Shown here one piece after another: positions 1-9,073 of a DNA stretch of 64,000 nt. The DNA comes from Acidobacteriota bacterium (lineage in GTDB: Bacteria; Acidobacteriota; Terriglobia; Terriglobales; Acidobacteriaceae). The translations under genes and the position numbers were made by a program. The notes beneath the pieces were generated by a model. The model did not search any database and had not been told where the DNA came from. It saw only the letters and a program-made list of their open reading frames with translations. The stretch spans positions 1 through 64,000 of the forward strand of contig JAFDVP010000007.1 in assembly GCA_018268895.1 (NCBI GenBank), written 5' to 3'. How positions within the stretch are numbered: position 1 is the first letter of the stretch; every line of letters begins with the position of its first letter.

Positions 1-1
1 A

Positions 2-3000
2 GTTTCGAGTGTTTGGGTACAGGATGGCGCAGGCCATACTGTATCCCAGGTGACCTATGGCTACGACGAGCAAACACCGACTGCGACTTCGGGGCTTCCA
101 CAACACAATGCAGTCTCAGGTCCGCGTGGGAACCTGACATCGTCGCATACCGTAATCAATCCGGTTGTCGGCGGGGCGACGCTCGATACAGCGGCTACAT
201 ATTACGATACCGGTGTTCCTGTTAGCTCCACCGATCCCAATGGCACGACACAGTACAGCTATGAGTCCACGCAGGGCTTTGCAACTCAGATAACACCGCC
301 GACTCCATCGAGCGGCGTATCTTTGCCAGCGACAGCAAGCTATGATGTCGCCTCAGGTATTCCGCTTTCAGCATCGGATGCCAATAACACCACCACGCCG
401 ATGGTGCAATTAACCCAATACGACAGGTTGCTGAGACCAAAACAGATTAACACTGTGGACGGCGGAAGCACGACGTACAACTACGGCTATTGGCCTGGAG
501 CTCTTCAGGTCGGAGTCGTGACTGCAATGCAATCCGGACAAAGCGCAGATACGGAGACTCAGTACGATGGCTATGGCCGCATCAACAGAGTTGCGGTGGC
601 AAACGGCCAATCGACAAACCCGTGGTATCAGGTCGACTATTGCTATGACGTAACAGGAAGGCTTCAGTTTCAACCCGCGCGTTACCAAGGCAACGGATGG
701 AGCACGACGAAACAGTGTTCCAGCACAGGAACCACGTACACCTATGACGCCCTTGGCCGCATCACCAATATCAATACTTACGACGGCAATACGACCTATC
801 AGTATGTCGGACGCGCGGTGAAGACCACCAGCGTCGACCAGGTCGTAAAGATCACGCAGTACGACGCTCTGGGAAGAATCGCGGCAGTATGCGAGGTTTC
901 CTCGAATGCGCAGCAAGGAGAAAACCCGGTCAATTGCAATCTTGACATCGCTGGAACAGGGTTCCTCACAACCTACGCCTATGATCTCGTCAATCACAAA
1001 ACGACGATCACGCAAGGCACACACCAGCAACGTATCTTCCAGACGGATGCGCTCGGTCGAACCATCTACACCAGCGAGCCTGAGCGGGGAGAGACGACGT
1101 ACACCTATGTTTACGCTACCGATGGTTTGGCGGTATACCGCACGAGGCCGAAAGCAAATCAGCCTGATCCAACCGTAAAGACAACGACCATCACGCAATA
1201 CGATAAAGTTGGCCGTGTCGTAGCGGTCTACTATGACGATGGCATTACAACAAACAAAGCCTACGTCTATGACCAAACGACTCCCTATTGGGGTAGTGTC
1301 CCAATGGGCGCAAGCAAGGGACATCTGACATATGCAGAGGGATATGGAAGGGCCACTCAGTTTTCATATGACTCAATGGGCAGAGTCGCAAATACCATAC
1401 AGTGCATGCCTGGGCTTTGCGGAACAAACTCTGCATTGGATGTGTGGCAGTGGTACCAATACGATCTCGCTGGCAATATGAAGCAGTTTGCTTACATGAC
1501 GAACAACGCTGTGGGGACGCAGATTCAGACCAACTATACCTACAATCCCGCTAGCCAGTTGACCTCCATCAGCGATACTCGCTCGGGTAGTATCATGAAC
1601 AACATACAGAATGGACCGAATGGGCCAACGACATGGGGTTTAGGTAATGGGTTGAATCGTTTCGAGAGCTATGACTGGGCGGGTCGCCCTTTCCAGACGA
1701 GAGTATGTGCGAGTTCCCCATCCGCCGCGTGCCCAAATCAGGTATACGCTAATGATGCATTTCGAAGCGGATCAAATGTAACTCACGTGGATGATCTGAT
1801 GACACAGACTAGTTCCGCTTACAGTTATGACGAATTCAATCGCCTGCTATCGACACAGATAAACTCTTGGAACTCGTCTCCGCAGAAGAACTTCGGTTAC
1901 GTCTACGACCGCTACGGAAATCGCTTGCAGCAGAACGCCCCGCAAGGCGGTCCAGCCCCGTCTTATGTCGTCAACCCCAACAACAATCAGATTTCTGTTT
2001 TCGCCTACGACGCTGCTGGCAATATGGCGAACGACAGCTCTCACAGCTACACCTACGACGCCGAAGGAAAGGTGCTTCAGGTGGATGGGGGCACGACAGC
2101 CAGCTACACCTACGACGCTCTGGATCATCGCGTCCGGACTGTAGAAAATGGGACTACGACCGTGTATGCCTACAACGTGAGCGGGCAGCGGGTGGCCAGC
2201 TTCGACGGCTCCGGCAACCCGATCAGCAATCAGGTCTACTCCGGCAGCACACCTGTGGCCTTCTACCAGGGAGGAACGATTCATTACCAGCACCAGGACT
2301 GGCTTGGCACCGAACGAGTGCGAACCAGCTCGACGGGTGCTGTGGAAGGCACCTACCAATCCCTTTCTTTCGGCGATGGCTTTAGCGCATCGGGCACCGA
2401 CAATGACGCTTACCACTTCGCCGCACTGGACCGTGACGCCGACGACACCCAACATGCTCAGTTTCGGCAATACTCCTCGACGCAGGGACGATGGATGAGT
2501 CCCGATCCTTACCACGGAAGCTATGACGCTAGTAATCCGCAGAGCTTCAATCGCTATACCTATGTGCTCAATAATCCTTTGGAAATGGTCGATCCTAGCG
2601 GGCTTGATTATTGCACCGTAAGTAGTGGTACGGCTTATCAGAGCGCATCAGATTGTGCACAAGCTGGAGGGACCTGGATATTCGAACCTCCTCCAGACAA
2701 TACAGGCATGTGCCTGGCACATTGCGATGGTGGTCCTGCACCTCCAGATGACCCGACTCGTAGTTATGATCCATACTCACCTTTGCCACCCTATATACCG
2801 CTCGATCCCTTTAGCGGGTATGACGCTGGGAGTGCGCTAGATTATTCTGGATCAGGAGGTGCCCCAAATAACTTGACGCCTGCAAACCCTTGTCTTCACG
2901 CAGGTCGTGCTCCCGATCCAAGCGTGTACGCACAGAAAGGTAATGCCGCTTCTTCCAATGCGCTCAAGGACGCTTACTACCTTTCTCAGTTTAGGCGAGG

Positions 3001-3265
3001 TGGTGCGTTAGATGCCCAAGTGAGATATGGGGGCGCGCCATCCTATGCCAACTATGTTTTCGGGGTTTATATGAGTGCGGCGGGTTACTCCCTGAGCCAG
3101 GCTCTAGCCCTAGCGGATACATACGCTCAGTATAGAAGCCGGTATCCGGCAAACACACCAATGGCTGGCCCCAACGAGCCGTTTACGCCACAAGTGAATA
3201 TCACGAACATCCAGAATGGATTTACTGCACAAGCGAATGGAACCACATGCCATGTAGGCGGATGA
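2..3265 (+). CDS. RHS/YD-repeat protein, 5' end outside window
   Basis: Large secreted or surface RHS-family protein of the polymorphic-toxin type. The frame is open from base 2 with no start codon, so the gene begins upstream; the GTG at 50 is not a convincing start. The visible part is a long run of YD repeats (recurring Y-x-Y-D, G-R and TYTYDALGR-like segments), ending in the RHS core around nt 2480-2600 with the signature SPDPY...NPQSFNRYTYV.NNPLEMVDPSGL. After the core a linker common to the second RHS copy runs to about nt 2870. A unique tip of about 125 residues follows (nt 2880-3265). The tip contains FGVYMSAAGYSLSQALALAD, which loosely recalls polymorphic toxin type 44; this is a weak guess. 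The RHS shell normally encapsulates and delivers the tip. A lipoprotein gene starts 25 nt downstream. Confidence 0.88.
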   Translation, partial: VSSVWVQDGAGHTVSQVTYGYDEQTPTATSGLPQHNAVSGPRGNLTSSHTVINPVVGGATLDTAATYYDTGVPVSSTDPNGTTQYSYESTQGFATQITPPTPSSGVSLPATASYDVASGIPLSASDANNTTTPMVQLTQYDRLLRPKQINTVDGGSTTYNYGYWPGALQVGVVTAMQSGQSADTETQYDGYGRINRVAVANGQSTNPWYQVDYCYDVTGRLQFQPARYQGNGWSTTKQCSSTGTTYTYDALGRITNINTYDGNTTYQYVGRAVKTTSVDQVVKITQYDALGRIAAVCEVSSNAQQGENPVNCNLDIAGTGFLTTYAYDLVNHKTTITQGTHQQRIFQTDALGRTIYTSEPERGETTYTYVYATDGLAVYRTRPKANQPDPTVKTTTITQYDKVGRVVAVYYDDGITTNKAYVYDQTTPYWGSVPMGASKGHLTYAEGYGRATQFSYDSMGRVANTIQCMPGLCGTNSALDVWQWYQYDLAGNMKQFAYMTNNAVGTQIQTNYTYNPASQLTSISDTRSGSIMNNIQNGPNGPTTWGLGNGLNRFESYDWAGRPFQTRVCASSPSAACPNQVYANDAFRSGSNVTHVDDLMTQTSSAYSYDEFNRLLSTQINSWNSSPQKNFGYVYDRYGNRLQQNAPQGGPAPSYVVNPNNNQISVFAYDAAGNMANDSSHSYTYDAEGKVLQVDGGTTASYTYDALDHRVRTVENGTTTVYAYNVSGQRVASFDGSGNPISNQVYSGSTPVAFYQGGTIHYQHQDWLGTERVRTSSTGAVEGTYQSLSFGDGFSASGTDNDAYHFAALDRDADDTQHAQFRQYSSTQGRWMSPDPYHGSYDASNPQSFNRYTYVLNNPLEMVDPSGLDYCTVSSGTAYQSASDCAQAGGTWIFEPPPDNTGMCLAHCDGGPAPPDDPTRSYDPYSPLPPYIPLDPFSGYDAGSALDYSGSGGAPNNLTPANPCLHAGRAPDPSVYAQKGNAASSNALKDAYYLSQFRRGGALDAQVRYGGAPSYANYVFGVYMSAAGYSLSQALALADTYAQYRSRYPANTPMAGPNEPFTPQVNITNIQNGFTAQANGTTCHVGG

Positions 3266-3290
3266 GTTTGGGAGGAAGTAGAGGAGATTT

Positions 3291-3704
3291 ATGAAAAACT
3301 GTGCGGCAGGTTTCCGTTCACTGTTCTGGCTCATGATCGTACTTTTATGCGCATTCATGTCCGGCTGCAGATCAGCCGACACGATCTGGTCCACTGAATC
3401 CCGGTCTCCAGACGGACTGTGGATTGCGAGTGCCCACACTGATCAATATGGAGGCCCCGGGGCTGCAGGCATACAATCTACCGTGTCTCTGAAGCGTGTA
3501 AAGGGACCACAAGATCCTGTGCAAGTTCTGCAGCTATCGCAAGATGCGACGTCAATAGACCTCAAATTGAACTGGCTCTCGCCTTCTCGCTTAGAGATCA
3601 CGTACAAACAACCAGCGTCGGTTGACTTCGAGGCAATCAAATGTGGCGGAATCGACATCTCTGTCCGCGATCTCTCTAATGGTACGACAAGCACTATTCA
3701 ATAG
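3291..3704 (+). CDS. Small lipoprotein behind the RHS tip, candidate immunity protein
   Basis: A 137-residue protein. The N-terminus has a hydrophobic segment (residues 10-25) followed by the lipobox FMSGC, so it should be lipidated and membrane-anchored. The mature part begins with SPDGLWIASAHTD and has alternating beta-strand patterns with no enzyme motif that I recognise. A purine-rich stretch (ggaagtagaggag) precedes the ATG. It lies directly behind the variable RHS tip and ahead of a second RHS fragment, the usual position for an immunity gene. That role is inferred from position only. Confidence 0.7.
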   Translation: MKNCAAGFRSLFWLMIVLLCAFMSGCRSADTIWSTESRSPDGLWIASAHTDQYGGPGAAGIQSTVSLKRVKGPQDPVQVLQLSQDATSIDLKLNWLSPSRLEITYKQPASVDFEAIKCGGIDISVRDLSNGTTSTIQ

Positions 3705-3977
3705 ACAGAGGACGACGGCATGTGTACGGTGACGTCCGCCTTTAGTGCATTTGGTATTGCCCCAAATAACTTCCAGCGAATGCCACTTCCCGCAAACCAT
3801 CTGAATTGCACCACGAGCACTGGGGCTAGCTTCCCCGCTCCGCCAGGATTCAGCGTTAGCAATATAGGCCGGGTGGCCCACATCTGACCGCGCACCACAA
3901 TCGGGTGCCCCATATCTGGCAGTCTTATCGCCAGATGTGGGCATTCGAGCGTCAACGTCTATTGGGCCGGGAGCAAC

Positions 3978-5492
3978 GTGAGCTGGGTTGACGACAACGT
4001 GATGCAGGCTGGGACGCAATATCAATACGACGACCTTGGAAGAATCTCGCAAACCAACATCGAGTTGTGGGCGCAGGGAAACCCGCTGACGTACTACCGC
4101 TACGGTTATGACCGCTATGGCAATCGCGTGAGCCAGAGCATCACGCAGGACAGCAATGGGAGCGGGCCCACAACGTCATACGCCATCAACACGGGGAACA
4201 ATCAGATCTCCGGCATACAATATGACGCGGCGGGCAACATGATGAGCGATGGCCTGACTCACACCTACGTTTACGATGCGGAGGGCAATGTCATCCAGGT
4301 GGACAACAACATCCACTATTATTACAACGCATTCAACCAAAGGGTCCGCACGGAAAACGGCAGCTCGTCAACCGAATACGTCTACAACATCCTGGGGCAG
4401 AGGGTTTCGGTGTGGGACGGCAGCACCCGTTCTGAAATCAGCGGACAGTATTACTGGGGAAGCAGCCCGGTGGCCTTCTATCAGGGGGGAGCTATTCACT
4501 TCCAGCACCAGGACTGGCTGGGCACCGAGCGAGTGCGAACCGACTCAACAGGCGCTGTGGAAGGCACCTATCAATCCCTTCCGTTCGGCGATGGCTTTAG
4601 CGCATCGGGCACCGACAATGACGCTTACCACTTCGCCGCACTGGACCGTGACGCCGACGATACGCACCATGCCCAGTTCCGCCAATACTCCTCCACGCAG
4701 GGACGATGGTTGAGTCCCGACCCTTACGACGGCAGTTACGACGCATCCGATCCGCAGAGCTTCAATCGCTACACCTACGTGAGAAATAATCCTCTTGGCA
4801 TGGTCGATCCTAGCGGGCTTGATTATTGCACGGTAAGTAGTGGTACGGCTTATCAGAGCCCATCAGATTGTGCGCAAGCTGGAGGAACCTGGATATACGA
4901 GCCTCTTCCAAACAATACAGGTATGTGCCTGGCACATTGCGATGGTGGTCCTGCTCCTCCAGATGACCCGATTAAGAGTTATGATCCATACTCACCTTTG
5001 CCTCCCTACATACCGCTCGATCCCTTTAGCGGGTATGACGATGGGAGTGCGCTAGATTATTCTGGATCAGGAGGTTCCCCAAATAACGGAAATCCAACGA
5101 CGCCCCAACCGTGTCTTGCTCAGCGCGTAGGTAACGCCATTCCCGGAGCGCAATTTACTGGAGTCGGAAATCCCGTAGGGGGCCATCAGCAATTCAACTT
5201 TGCGGTGAATACAGCTGACCTTGCCGCAGACGGATTCGCTCTGTTCAAAGCGTTGGGAATCTTCTCAAACGGTTATCGAAACGGATCGTTCTTCTTGCAG
5301 GTTCATGTAAATGGTCAGAACGGTGCTCAGCTAAATGGCAGAGGCTCTGGTGTAATCAATGTCCAGGGCCACTTTGATGTCTTCAATCCTGCTGCTGGTT
5401 ACGGGAGTGGGCTGATTCTTCATGGCATCTGGGACCTCGGCATCGGTAATCTTCTCTTTCACCATAGCGCCCGATTGGACCCGGGGTGCTAG
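3978..5492 (+). CDS. 5'-truncated RHS copy carrying an alternative tip (orphan cassette)
   Basis: 504 residues, equivalent to the last third of the upstream RHS protein. Homology starts about nt 3969 (SNVSWVDDNVM here, SNVTHVDDLM in the first copy) and is preceded by a palindromic repeat and a TGA at 3885. It therefore looks like a displaced cassette and not a full gene; the GTG at 3978 is the first possible start. From about nt 4450 to 5085 the DNA is nearly identical to nt 2240-2870 (GDGFSASGTDNDAYHFAALD, core, DPSGLDYC linker). The sequence then changes abruptly to an unrelated tip containing GVINVQGHFDVFNPAAGYG and ending HHSARLDPGC. No toxin fold was recognised. This is the classic layout by which RHS loci exchange tips through recombination in the core. 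Confidence 0.75.
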   Translation: MSWVDDNVMQAGTQYQYDDLGRISQTNIELWAQGNPLTYYRYGYDRYGNRVSQSITQDSNGSGPTTSYAINTGNNQISGIQYDAAGNMMSDGLTHTYVYDAEGNVIQVDNNIHYYYNAFNQRVRTENGSSSTEYVYNILGQRVSVWDGSTRSEISGQYYWGSSPVAFYQGGAIHFQHQDWLGTERVRTDSTGAVEGTYQSLPFGDGFSASGTDNDAYHFAALDRDADDTHHAQFRQYSSTQGRWLSPDPYDGSYDASDPQSFNRYTYVRNNPLGMVDPSGLDYCTVSSGTAYQSPSDCAQAGGTWIYEPLPNNTGMCLAHCDGGPAPPDDPIKSYDPYSPLPPYIPLDPFSGYDDGSALDYSGSGGSPNNGNPTTPQPCLAQRVGNAIPGAQFTGVGNPVGGHQQFNFAVNTADLAADGFALFKALGIFSNGYRNGSFFLQVHVNGQNGAQLNGRGSGVINVQGHFDVFNPAAGYGSGLILHGIWDLGIGNLLFHHSARLDPGC

Positions 5493-5494
5493 CC

Positions 5495-6622
5495 ATGATT
5501 CGATATATAGCCGCACTCCTCCTGGCTTTTTCCGCGTTCCGCATGAAAGCGCAAAAGATAGACATCTATAGCGTCCGAATTCCTCTTCCTGACGGCAATG
5601 TTCTTGGAGTCGCTTTGGATGAAGCTCAGGGAATGTTTTTCGTCCAACAGAGTATGTTATCGCCAGGTGCAAATGGGCGGGGTATCAGCTCACATCTGCA
5701 AATAACATCTTGGGGGCTTCAGAACCACTCTCTGATAAAGCAGCGGATCTTCCCAGAAGCCCCAACTGGTGCATCGGCGTTCCCGTGTGGTCGCGTAGAA
5801 ACATCTGCAACTTTACATCGGGTTTACGTATGCAGCGCAGGGTCACATCTGGAAGTCATCGACCCAGACAACTTGGCGACGGTTGGAACGATGGCTCAAG
5901 CGGACGGCCAAATCATTACCGACTTCGCAGTTGATGACTCGCACGGTAGGGTGCTTGTACTATCCGCACAAAGAGATCGATCTGTGCATCTTGCCAGTTA
6001 CTCTCTGCTAAACGGAGAGAAGCAGCAGGAGGCGGTTTTTCCGACCATCAATGCCACGAGAATGAGTCTTGCTGTTGGTCTCCGAACTGGGCAGGTCGGA
6101 GTCTCTTTAGATGTGGCTAACCGTTCTGGGAACAAAGCAGATATTTATACGTGTGCGGATGCCCCGAATCTCGCCTGCACTAAGATCGCTCAAATCGACG
6201 CAGTGTCACAGATCAGCTTCCTAGGAAGGCAAATGCTGGTTGCGACCAGCACCTTCGCGGACAACAAGAAAGACTGTATCCTAACCGTTGATCCAATGAC
6301 GCGAGCGATTTCTCGTGAATACTGTTCGCCTTTAACCGGTGTTCATTACGCAGTGGGTGTCGTGGACAAGACCTATGTCGTAGGCTTCACGGGAATCAGC
6401 AAAAGAAACTGGTTCAGCGAGGAAAACAAATCTGTGGCGAGTTCATTCTCAATATGGAGGGCCGAAACACCACAGGTTGCCGCTGTTGCAAAAGACCCAA
6501 CCGACTATGGCGCGTTCCAGAACGAACTCAGGATAGTAGCAAGCAGTACGAAGCCAATCTTCATCGCATACCAGCGCGTGTCGAATGTGCTCTATCTGTA
6601 CTCCATCACGGACAGTCATTAG
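5495..6622 (+). CDS. Secreted protein of unknown function, possibly a beta-propeller
   Basis: 375 residues from the ATG at 5495, which lies two bases past the RHS stop codon, so translation is probably coupled. A GTG nine bases earlier is a less likely start. The N-terminus MIRYIAALLLAFSAFRMKAQ is a signal peptide. The body has repeated strand-turn-strand blocks such as VYVCSAGSHLEVIDPDN and GRVLVLSAQRDRSVHLASY, resembling YVTN-like propellers, but no family is certain. Position behind tip 2 could mean an immunity or accessory role, though an export signal is unusual for immunity to a cytoplasmic toxin. Its 3' end overlaps the convergent gene on the other strand by 174 nt. Confidence 0.6.
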   Translation: MIRYIAALLLAFSAFRMKAQKIDIYSVRIPLPDGNVLGVALDEAQGMFFVQQSMLSPGANGRGISSHLQITSWGLQNHSLIKQRIFPEAPTGASAFPCGRVETSATLHRVYVCSAGSHLEVIDPDNLATVGTMAQADGQIITDFAVDDSHGRVLVLSAQRDRSVHLASYSLLNGEKQQEAVFPTINATRMSLAVGLRTGQVGVSLDVANRSGNKADIYTCADAPNLACTKIAQIDAVSQISFLGRQMLVATSTFADNKKDCILTVDPMTRAISREYCSPLTGVHYAVGVVDKTYVVGFTGISKRNWFSEENKSVASSFSIWRAETPQVAAVAKDPTDYGAFQNELRIVASSTKPIFIAYQRVSNVLYLYSITDSH

Positions 6623-7183
6623 AGATCGGCAAGAGGGAAGGATGTTTGCCGCAATCGTTGAGCGATGAGCGGCAGCCATCTCGGGAACGCCAGCCATCGC
6701 ATAGGCGATCTGTCGCGGCTCTCCCTTGCACCGTCCATCGTGAAGAAACTCCCATAGTTTTCCGATATTTTCTTTCAGATGAAGATATGGCCAATTGGTG
6801 AGCGCGCCAGGCGAAGCTCTCTTGAGCGCATCGAGAAGGTGGTGAATACTCTCAACCTTTCTCATCGCATCGCGCAAATCCGGCCACCTCACTTCGATGA
6901 AGATAACCAGCTCATCGCGTCGCCGCTCAAACTGGTCCAGCGGAATGCGTCGAGGCCTGCCACGCTTTGCAATCGCCGCAATCTTGGCAGGTTCTCCAAT
7001 TCCATCCGGAGTGAGTTTGCATCTTGAATCGGAGAGATCAATGGCACTGTCATTACCACCTGGCAGAATGAAGTGTTTCTCCAATGCCGCAACCCGTTTT
7101 TCAAGCTGATCGACTTTTTCTGTCAAGGATGCAACTGAGATTTCTTGCACGAAATTAGCCTTGTTTTTATTCGTCTTCCTCAT
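6449..7183 (-). CDS. Hypothetical protein with N-terminal coiled coil
   Basis: 244 residues; not recognised. Residues 18-38 (SLTEKVDQLEKRVAALEKHF) form a short leucine-zipper-like coiled coil, followed by a basic segment KRGRPRR (about 73-79) and an all-alpha region. The last ~58 codons run antisense into the 3' end of the secreted protein gene. One of the two 3' ends may therefore be artificial, and I suspect this one was truncated by a junction. The codon pattern and position beside the integrative element suggest it belongs to the accessory island. Confidence 0.45.
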   Translation of the reverse strand: MRKTNKNKANFVQEISVASLTEKVDQLEKRVAALEKHFILPGGNDSAIDLSDSRCKLTPDGIGEPAKIAAIAKRGRPRRIPLDQFERRRDELVIFIEVRWPDLRDAMRKVESIHHLLDALKRASPGALTNWPYLHLKENIGKLWEFLHDGRCKGEPRQIAYAMAGVPEMAAAHRSTIAANILPSCRSLMTVRDGVQIEHIRHALVCDEDWLRTACYYPEFVLERAIVGWVFCNSGNLWCFGPPY

Positions 7184-7329
7184 AAATCGACCCGATATTC
7201 AGTATCTCCCTCATATGTGCAAATCGCTCTTTTTACAAAGGCTTCCCTGCTGGAAGACATACCCTAGTATGCCCCTGAGAGATGGGGTTAGAAAATCCAA
7301 ATTCGATTTCAGGTGAGCTGGATGCGGTT

Positions 7330-7527
7330 CATCTCAAGTCCGGGGAGCCGGTTGACCCCTCCGGTCCGGGGCTGAAGGAATCTACACTTCCACCGACAGC
7401 AGAACAAACCCCTGCGGCTCATCTGAACTCCCGGCATGGCGCATTGCGCCATGCCGGGAACACGCTTCAGCCTAAAAGGGGGCAGGAGTTTGAGGACGGA
7501 GTCCTCAACAGCGCCGCAGGCGCTGTG
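7330..7527. other. Palindrome cluster, candidate rolling-circle origin
   Basis: The gene-poor stretch 7184-7595 carries several perfect hairpins just upstream of the HUH Rep gene. There is a 15-bp arm pair at 7429-7443 / 7445-7459 (TCCCGGCATGGCGCA and its complement, one-base loop), a 7-bp pair at 7491-7497 / 7501-7507 (TGAGGAC / GTCCTCA), and an 8-bp pair at 7508-7515 / 7519-7526 (ACAGCGCC / GGCGCTGT). GC-rich inverted stretches also occur near 7330-7375. Rolling-circle Rep proteins nick in or beside such hairpins, often next to their own gene. The nick site itself cannot be located by eye. An open frame at 7282-7650 runs through the hairpins and is probably not coding. Confidence 0.5.
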
Positions 7528-7595
7528 CCTCTATCTTGTTTTATCGATAAGAGACTAATCGTCACAGCCGATGACGCCACTACTGGCGACGAGCT

Positions 7596-8384
7596 TTGCA
7601 CAGCCAACCTCTTCTCCCGCGACAGGGAATCCGGCTGGAGTGCGACGTAGCGGAAAAGCTCAAGGAGCTAACCAATTCCCATGACAAGCGAGGCCGCAAA
7701 AAAGGCTGTGGAGCTTGGACCGTCAAAGGAACGTCTTTCGATGCCAAGCAGCAAACGTTCATTCGCCTAAATTGCAAGTGCTGGGAATGCAAGTATTGTG
7801 GCCCTCGGCGGACAAAACGTTGCAAACATTCCATTAGGCGATGGGCGGAGACGCTTCGCTTGAACCGGTTCGTAACCCTAACACTAGACCCTAAGAAGCT
7901 GAATGGTGAGGATTCTACCAAGTATCTGAGCCGGACTTTTGCGAAGTTTAGAAGCGTCTTGCACAGAAAGTATGGAAAAGCGCTGAGCTACATCCGGGTT
8001 CTTGAGTATCAGGTGAACGGCACAGCCCATTGTCACCTCCTCCTCAATCAATTCATCGACATTCATTGGCTTCGCGCAGAATGGCAAGCGGTGGGAGATG
8101 GGTGGAACGTTTGGATCAGCATGGTCGAGATTCGTAATGTTGTCGGATACCTTACGAAATACCTAACTAAAGACCTCTTGCTGTCTGCCCCGAAAGGTTC
8201 ACGGCGCATTACAACATCGCGCGATATTCATCTCTTCGAGAAACCTAAGACAGACTCCAACTGGGAGTTGCTGAAAGGGCCAATCGACGTTCTGCGGCTT
8301 CGTTTTACCGCAGTAGTCAATGAGAAGTTTTGCGAAATCGAGGGATCGCTGTCTGCATTCACCGTGTTCGCAAATGCTGCATAA
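7596..8384 (+). CDS. HUH-type rolling-circle replication initiator
   Basis: About 262 residues. All three motifs of the HUH endonuclease family are visible: motif 1 FVTLTL (residues 92-97), metal-binding HCH within GTAHCHLLL (145-147), and the tyrosine motif GYLTKYLTKD with Y185 and Y189. An N-terminal Cys cluster (CKCWECKYC, residues 60-68, then C76) should bind zinc, as in Rep proteins of small phages and plasmids. The enzyme would nick one strand at the origin and stay linked to the 5' end through tyrosine. The start is unsure: the frame opens at 7575, TTG at 7596 is the only early initiator, and there is no clear ribosome site. Next to an integrase this marks an element that integrates and replicates as a circle. 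Confidence 0.75.
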   Translation: MHSQPLLPRQGIRLECDVAEKLKELTNSHDKRGRKKGCGAWTVKGTSFDAKQQTFIRLNCKCWECKYCGPRRTKRCKHSIRRWAETLRLNRFVTLTLDPKKLNGEDSTKYLSRTFAKFRSVLHRKYGKALSYIRVLEYQVNGTAHCHLLLNQFIDIHWLRAEWQAVGDGWNVWISMVEIRNVVGYLTKYLTKDLLLSAPKGSRRITTSRDIHLFEKPKTDSNWELLKGPIDVLRLRFTAVVNEKFCEIEGSLSAFTVFANAA

Positions 8385-8436
8385 CGTTTATCGCAATAAC
8401 GAATACAACGTTACATACGTTGAACGAAAGGAAGAC

Positions 8437-8835
8437 ATGAAACCAAAAACCAAAACCTTACCTTGCGCACTCTGCGGTCGCTTGCTCGACCAACGGGCTG
8501 ATAAAAACAACAAACCGTACTTTATCTGCGAGCCTTGCGGAACGCAATTCTTTATACGAGGAGCCGCTGGCCGGGAACGCTTGGTTGTTCTGCTGGAGAG
8601 TGCCGAGTTGCCAGATACGAAGAACGCAAAATCACACGGCTTATCCGTTTCCGAACAAAAAGCGCTGTCTGATGATCTGGAAAAGCTCCAAGGGTATATC
8701 GAGACTTTTTGTGAAGACGACATAATTATCCCCAACGAACCGTTTACAACCGATAATACCGTCCCATTTTCTGAATGGAGCGGTGAAGTCTGCACACGAA
8801 TCAACAGGGCGATTAATCCATTCGTAAAATCTTAG
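8437..8835 (+). CDS. Small zinc-ribbon protein of the integrative element
   Basis: 132 residues. The ATG at 8437 is chosen because AAAGGAAG lies 3-10 bases ahead; the longer frame starting at 8320 overlaps the Rep gene and adds unlikely sequence. The N-terminus has two Cys pairs, CALC (about residues 10-13) and CEPC (about 31-34), a zinc-ribbon spacing. An acidic helical C-terminal half follows. Function unknown; the position between Rep and the excisionase suggests a replication or copy-control accessory. Confidence 0.65.
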   Translation: MKPKTKTLPCALCGRLLDQRADKNNKPYFICEPCGTQFFIRGAAGRERLVVLLESAELPDTKNAKSHGLSVSEQKALSDDLEKLQGYIETFCEDDIIIPNEPFTTDNTVPFSEWSGEVCTRINRAINPFVKS

Positions 8836-8860
8836 ACCCCAAAAATCGGAGATGAAGCAC

Positions 8861-9073
8861 ATGAAGTTACTGACAGCAAAACAGCTTTCTCTCATGCTTG
8901 GAGTTCCAGATGGAACCCTACGTTATTGGCGCAATGTTGGACTTGGCCCTGTGTGGCACAAGCTAGAAGGTTCCATCCGGTATGATGTTCGGGACGTAGA
9001 AACTTACGTTGAGAGCAATCGTCGTATTCCTTCCGTGCGGGCGTACATGGAGGAACGCAATGGCTCTTTATAA
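8861..9073 (+). CDS. Excisionase-like helix-turn-helix protein
   Basis: 70 residues from the second ATG, favoured because GGAG at 8846-8850 is correctly spaced for it and too close to the ATG at 8852. TAKQLSLMLGVPDGTLRYWRNVGLGP is a MerR/Xis-type winged helix (HTH_17-like), followed by IRYDVRDVETYVE. Such proteins bend attachment-site DNA and direct the neighbouring integrase towards excision, and may also repress transcription. The integrase start codon lies inside the 3' end of this gene. Confidence 0.75.
   Translation: MKLLTAKQLSLMLGVPDGTLRYWRNVGLGPVWHKLEGSIRYDVRDVETYVESNRRIPSVRAYMEERNGSL

Noticed and set aside
7282..7650. 122-codon open frame before the Rep gene
   Set aside because: It runs through three perfect hairpins, has mixed composition and overlaps Rep; the hairpins explain the sequence better.
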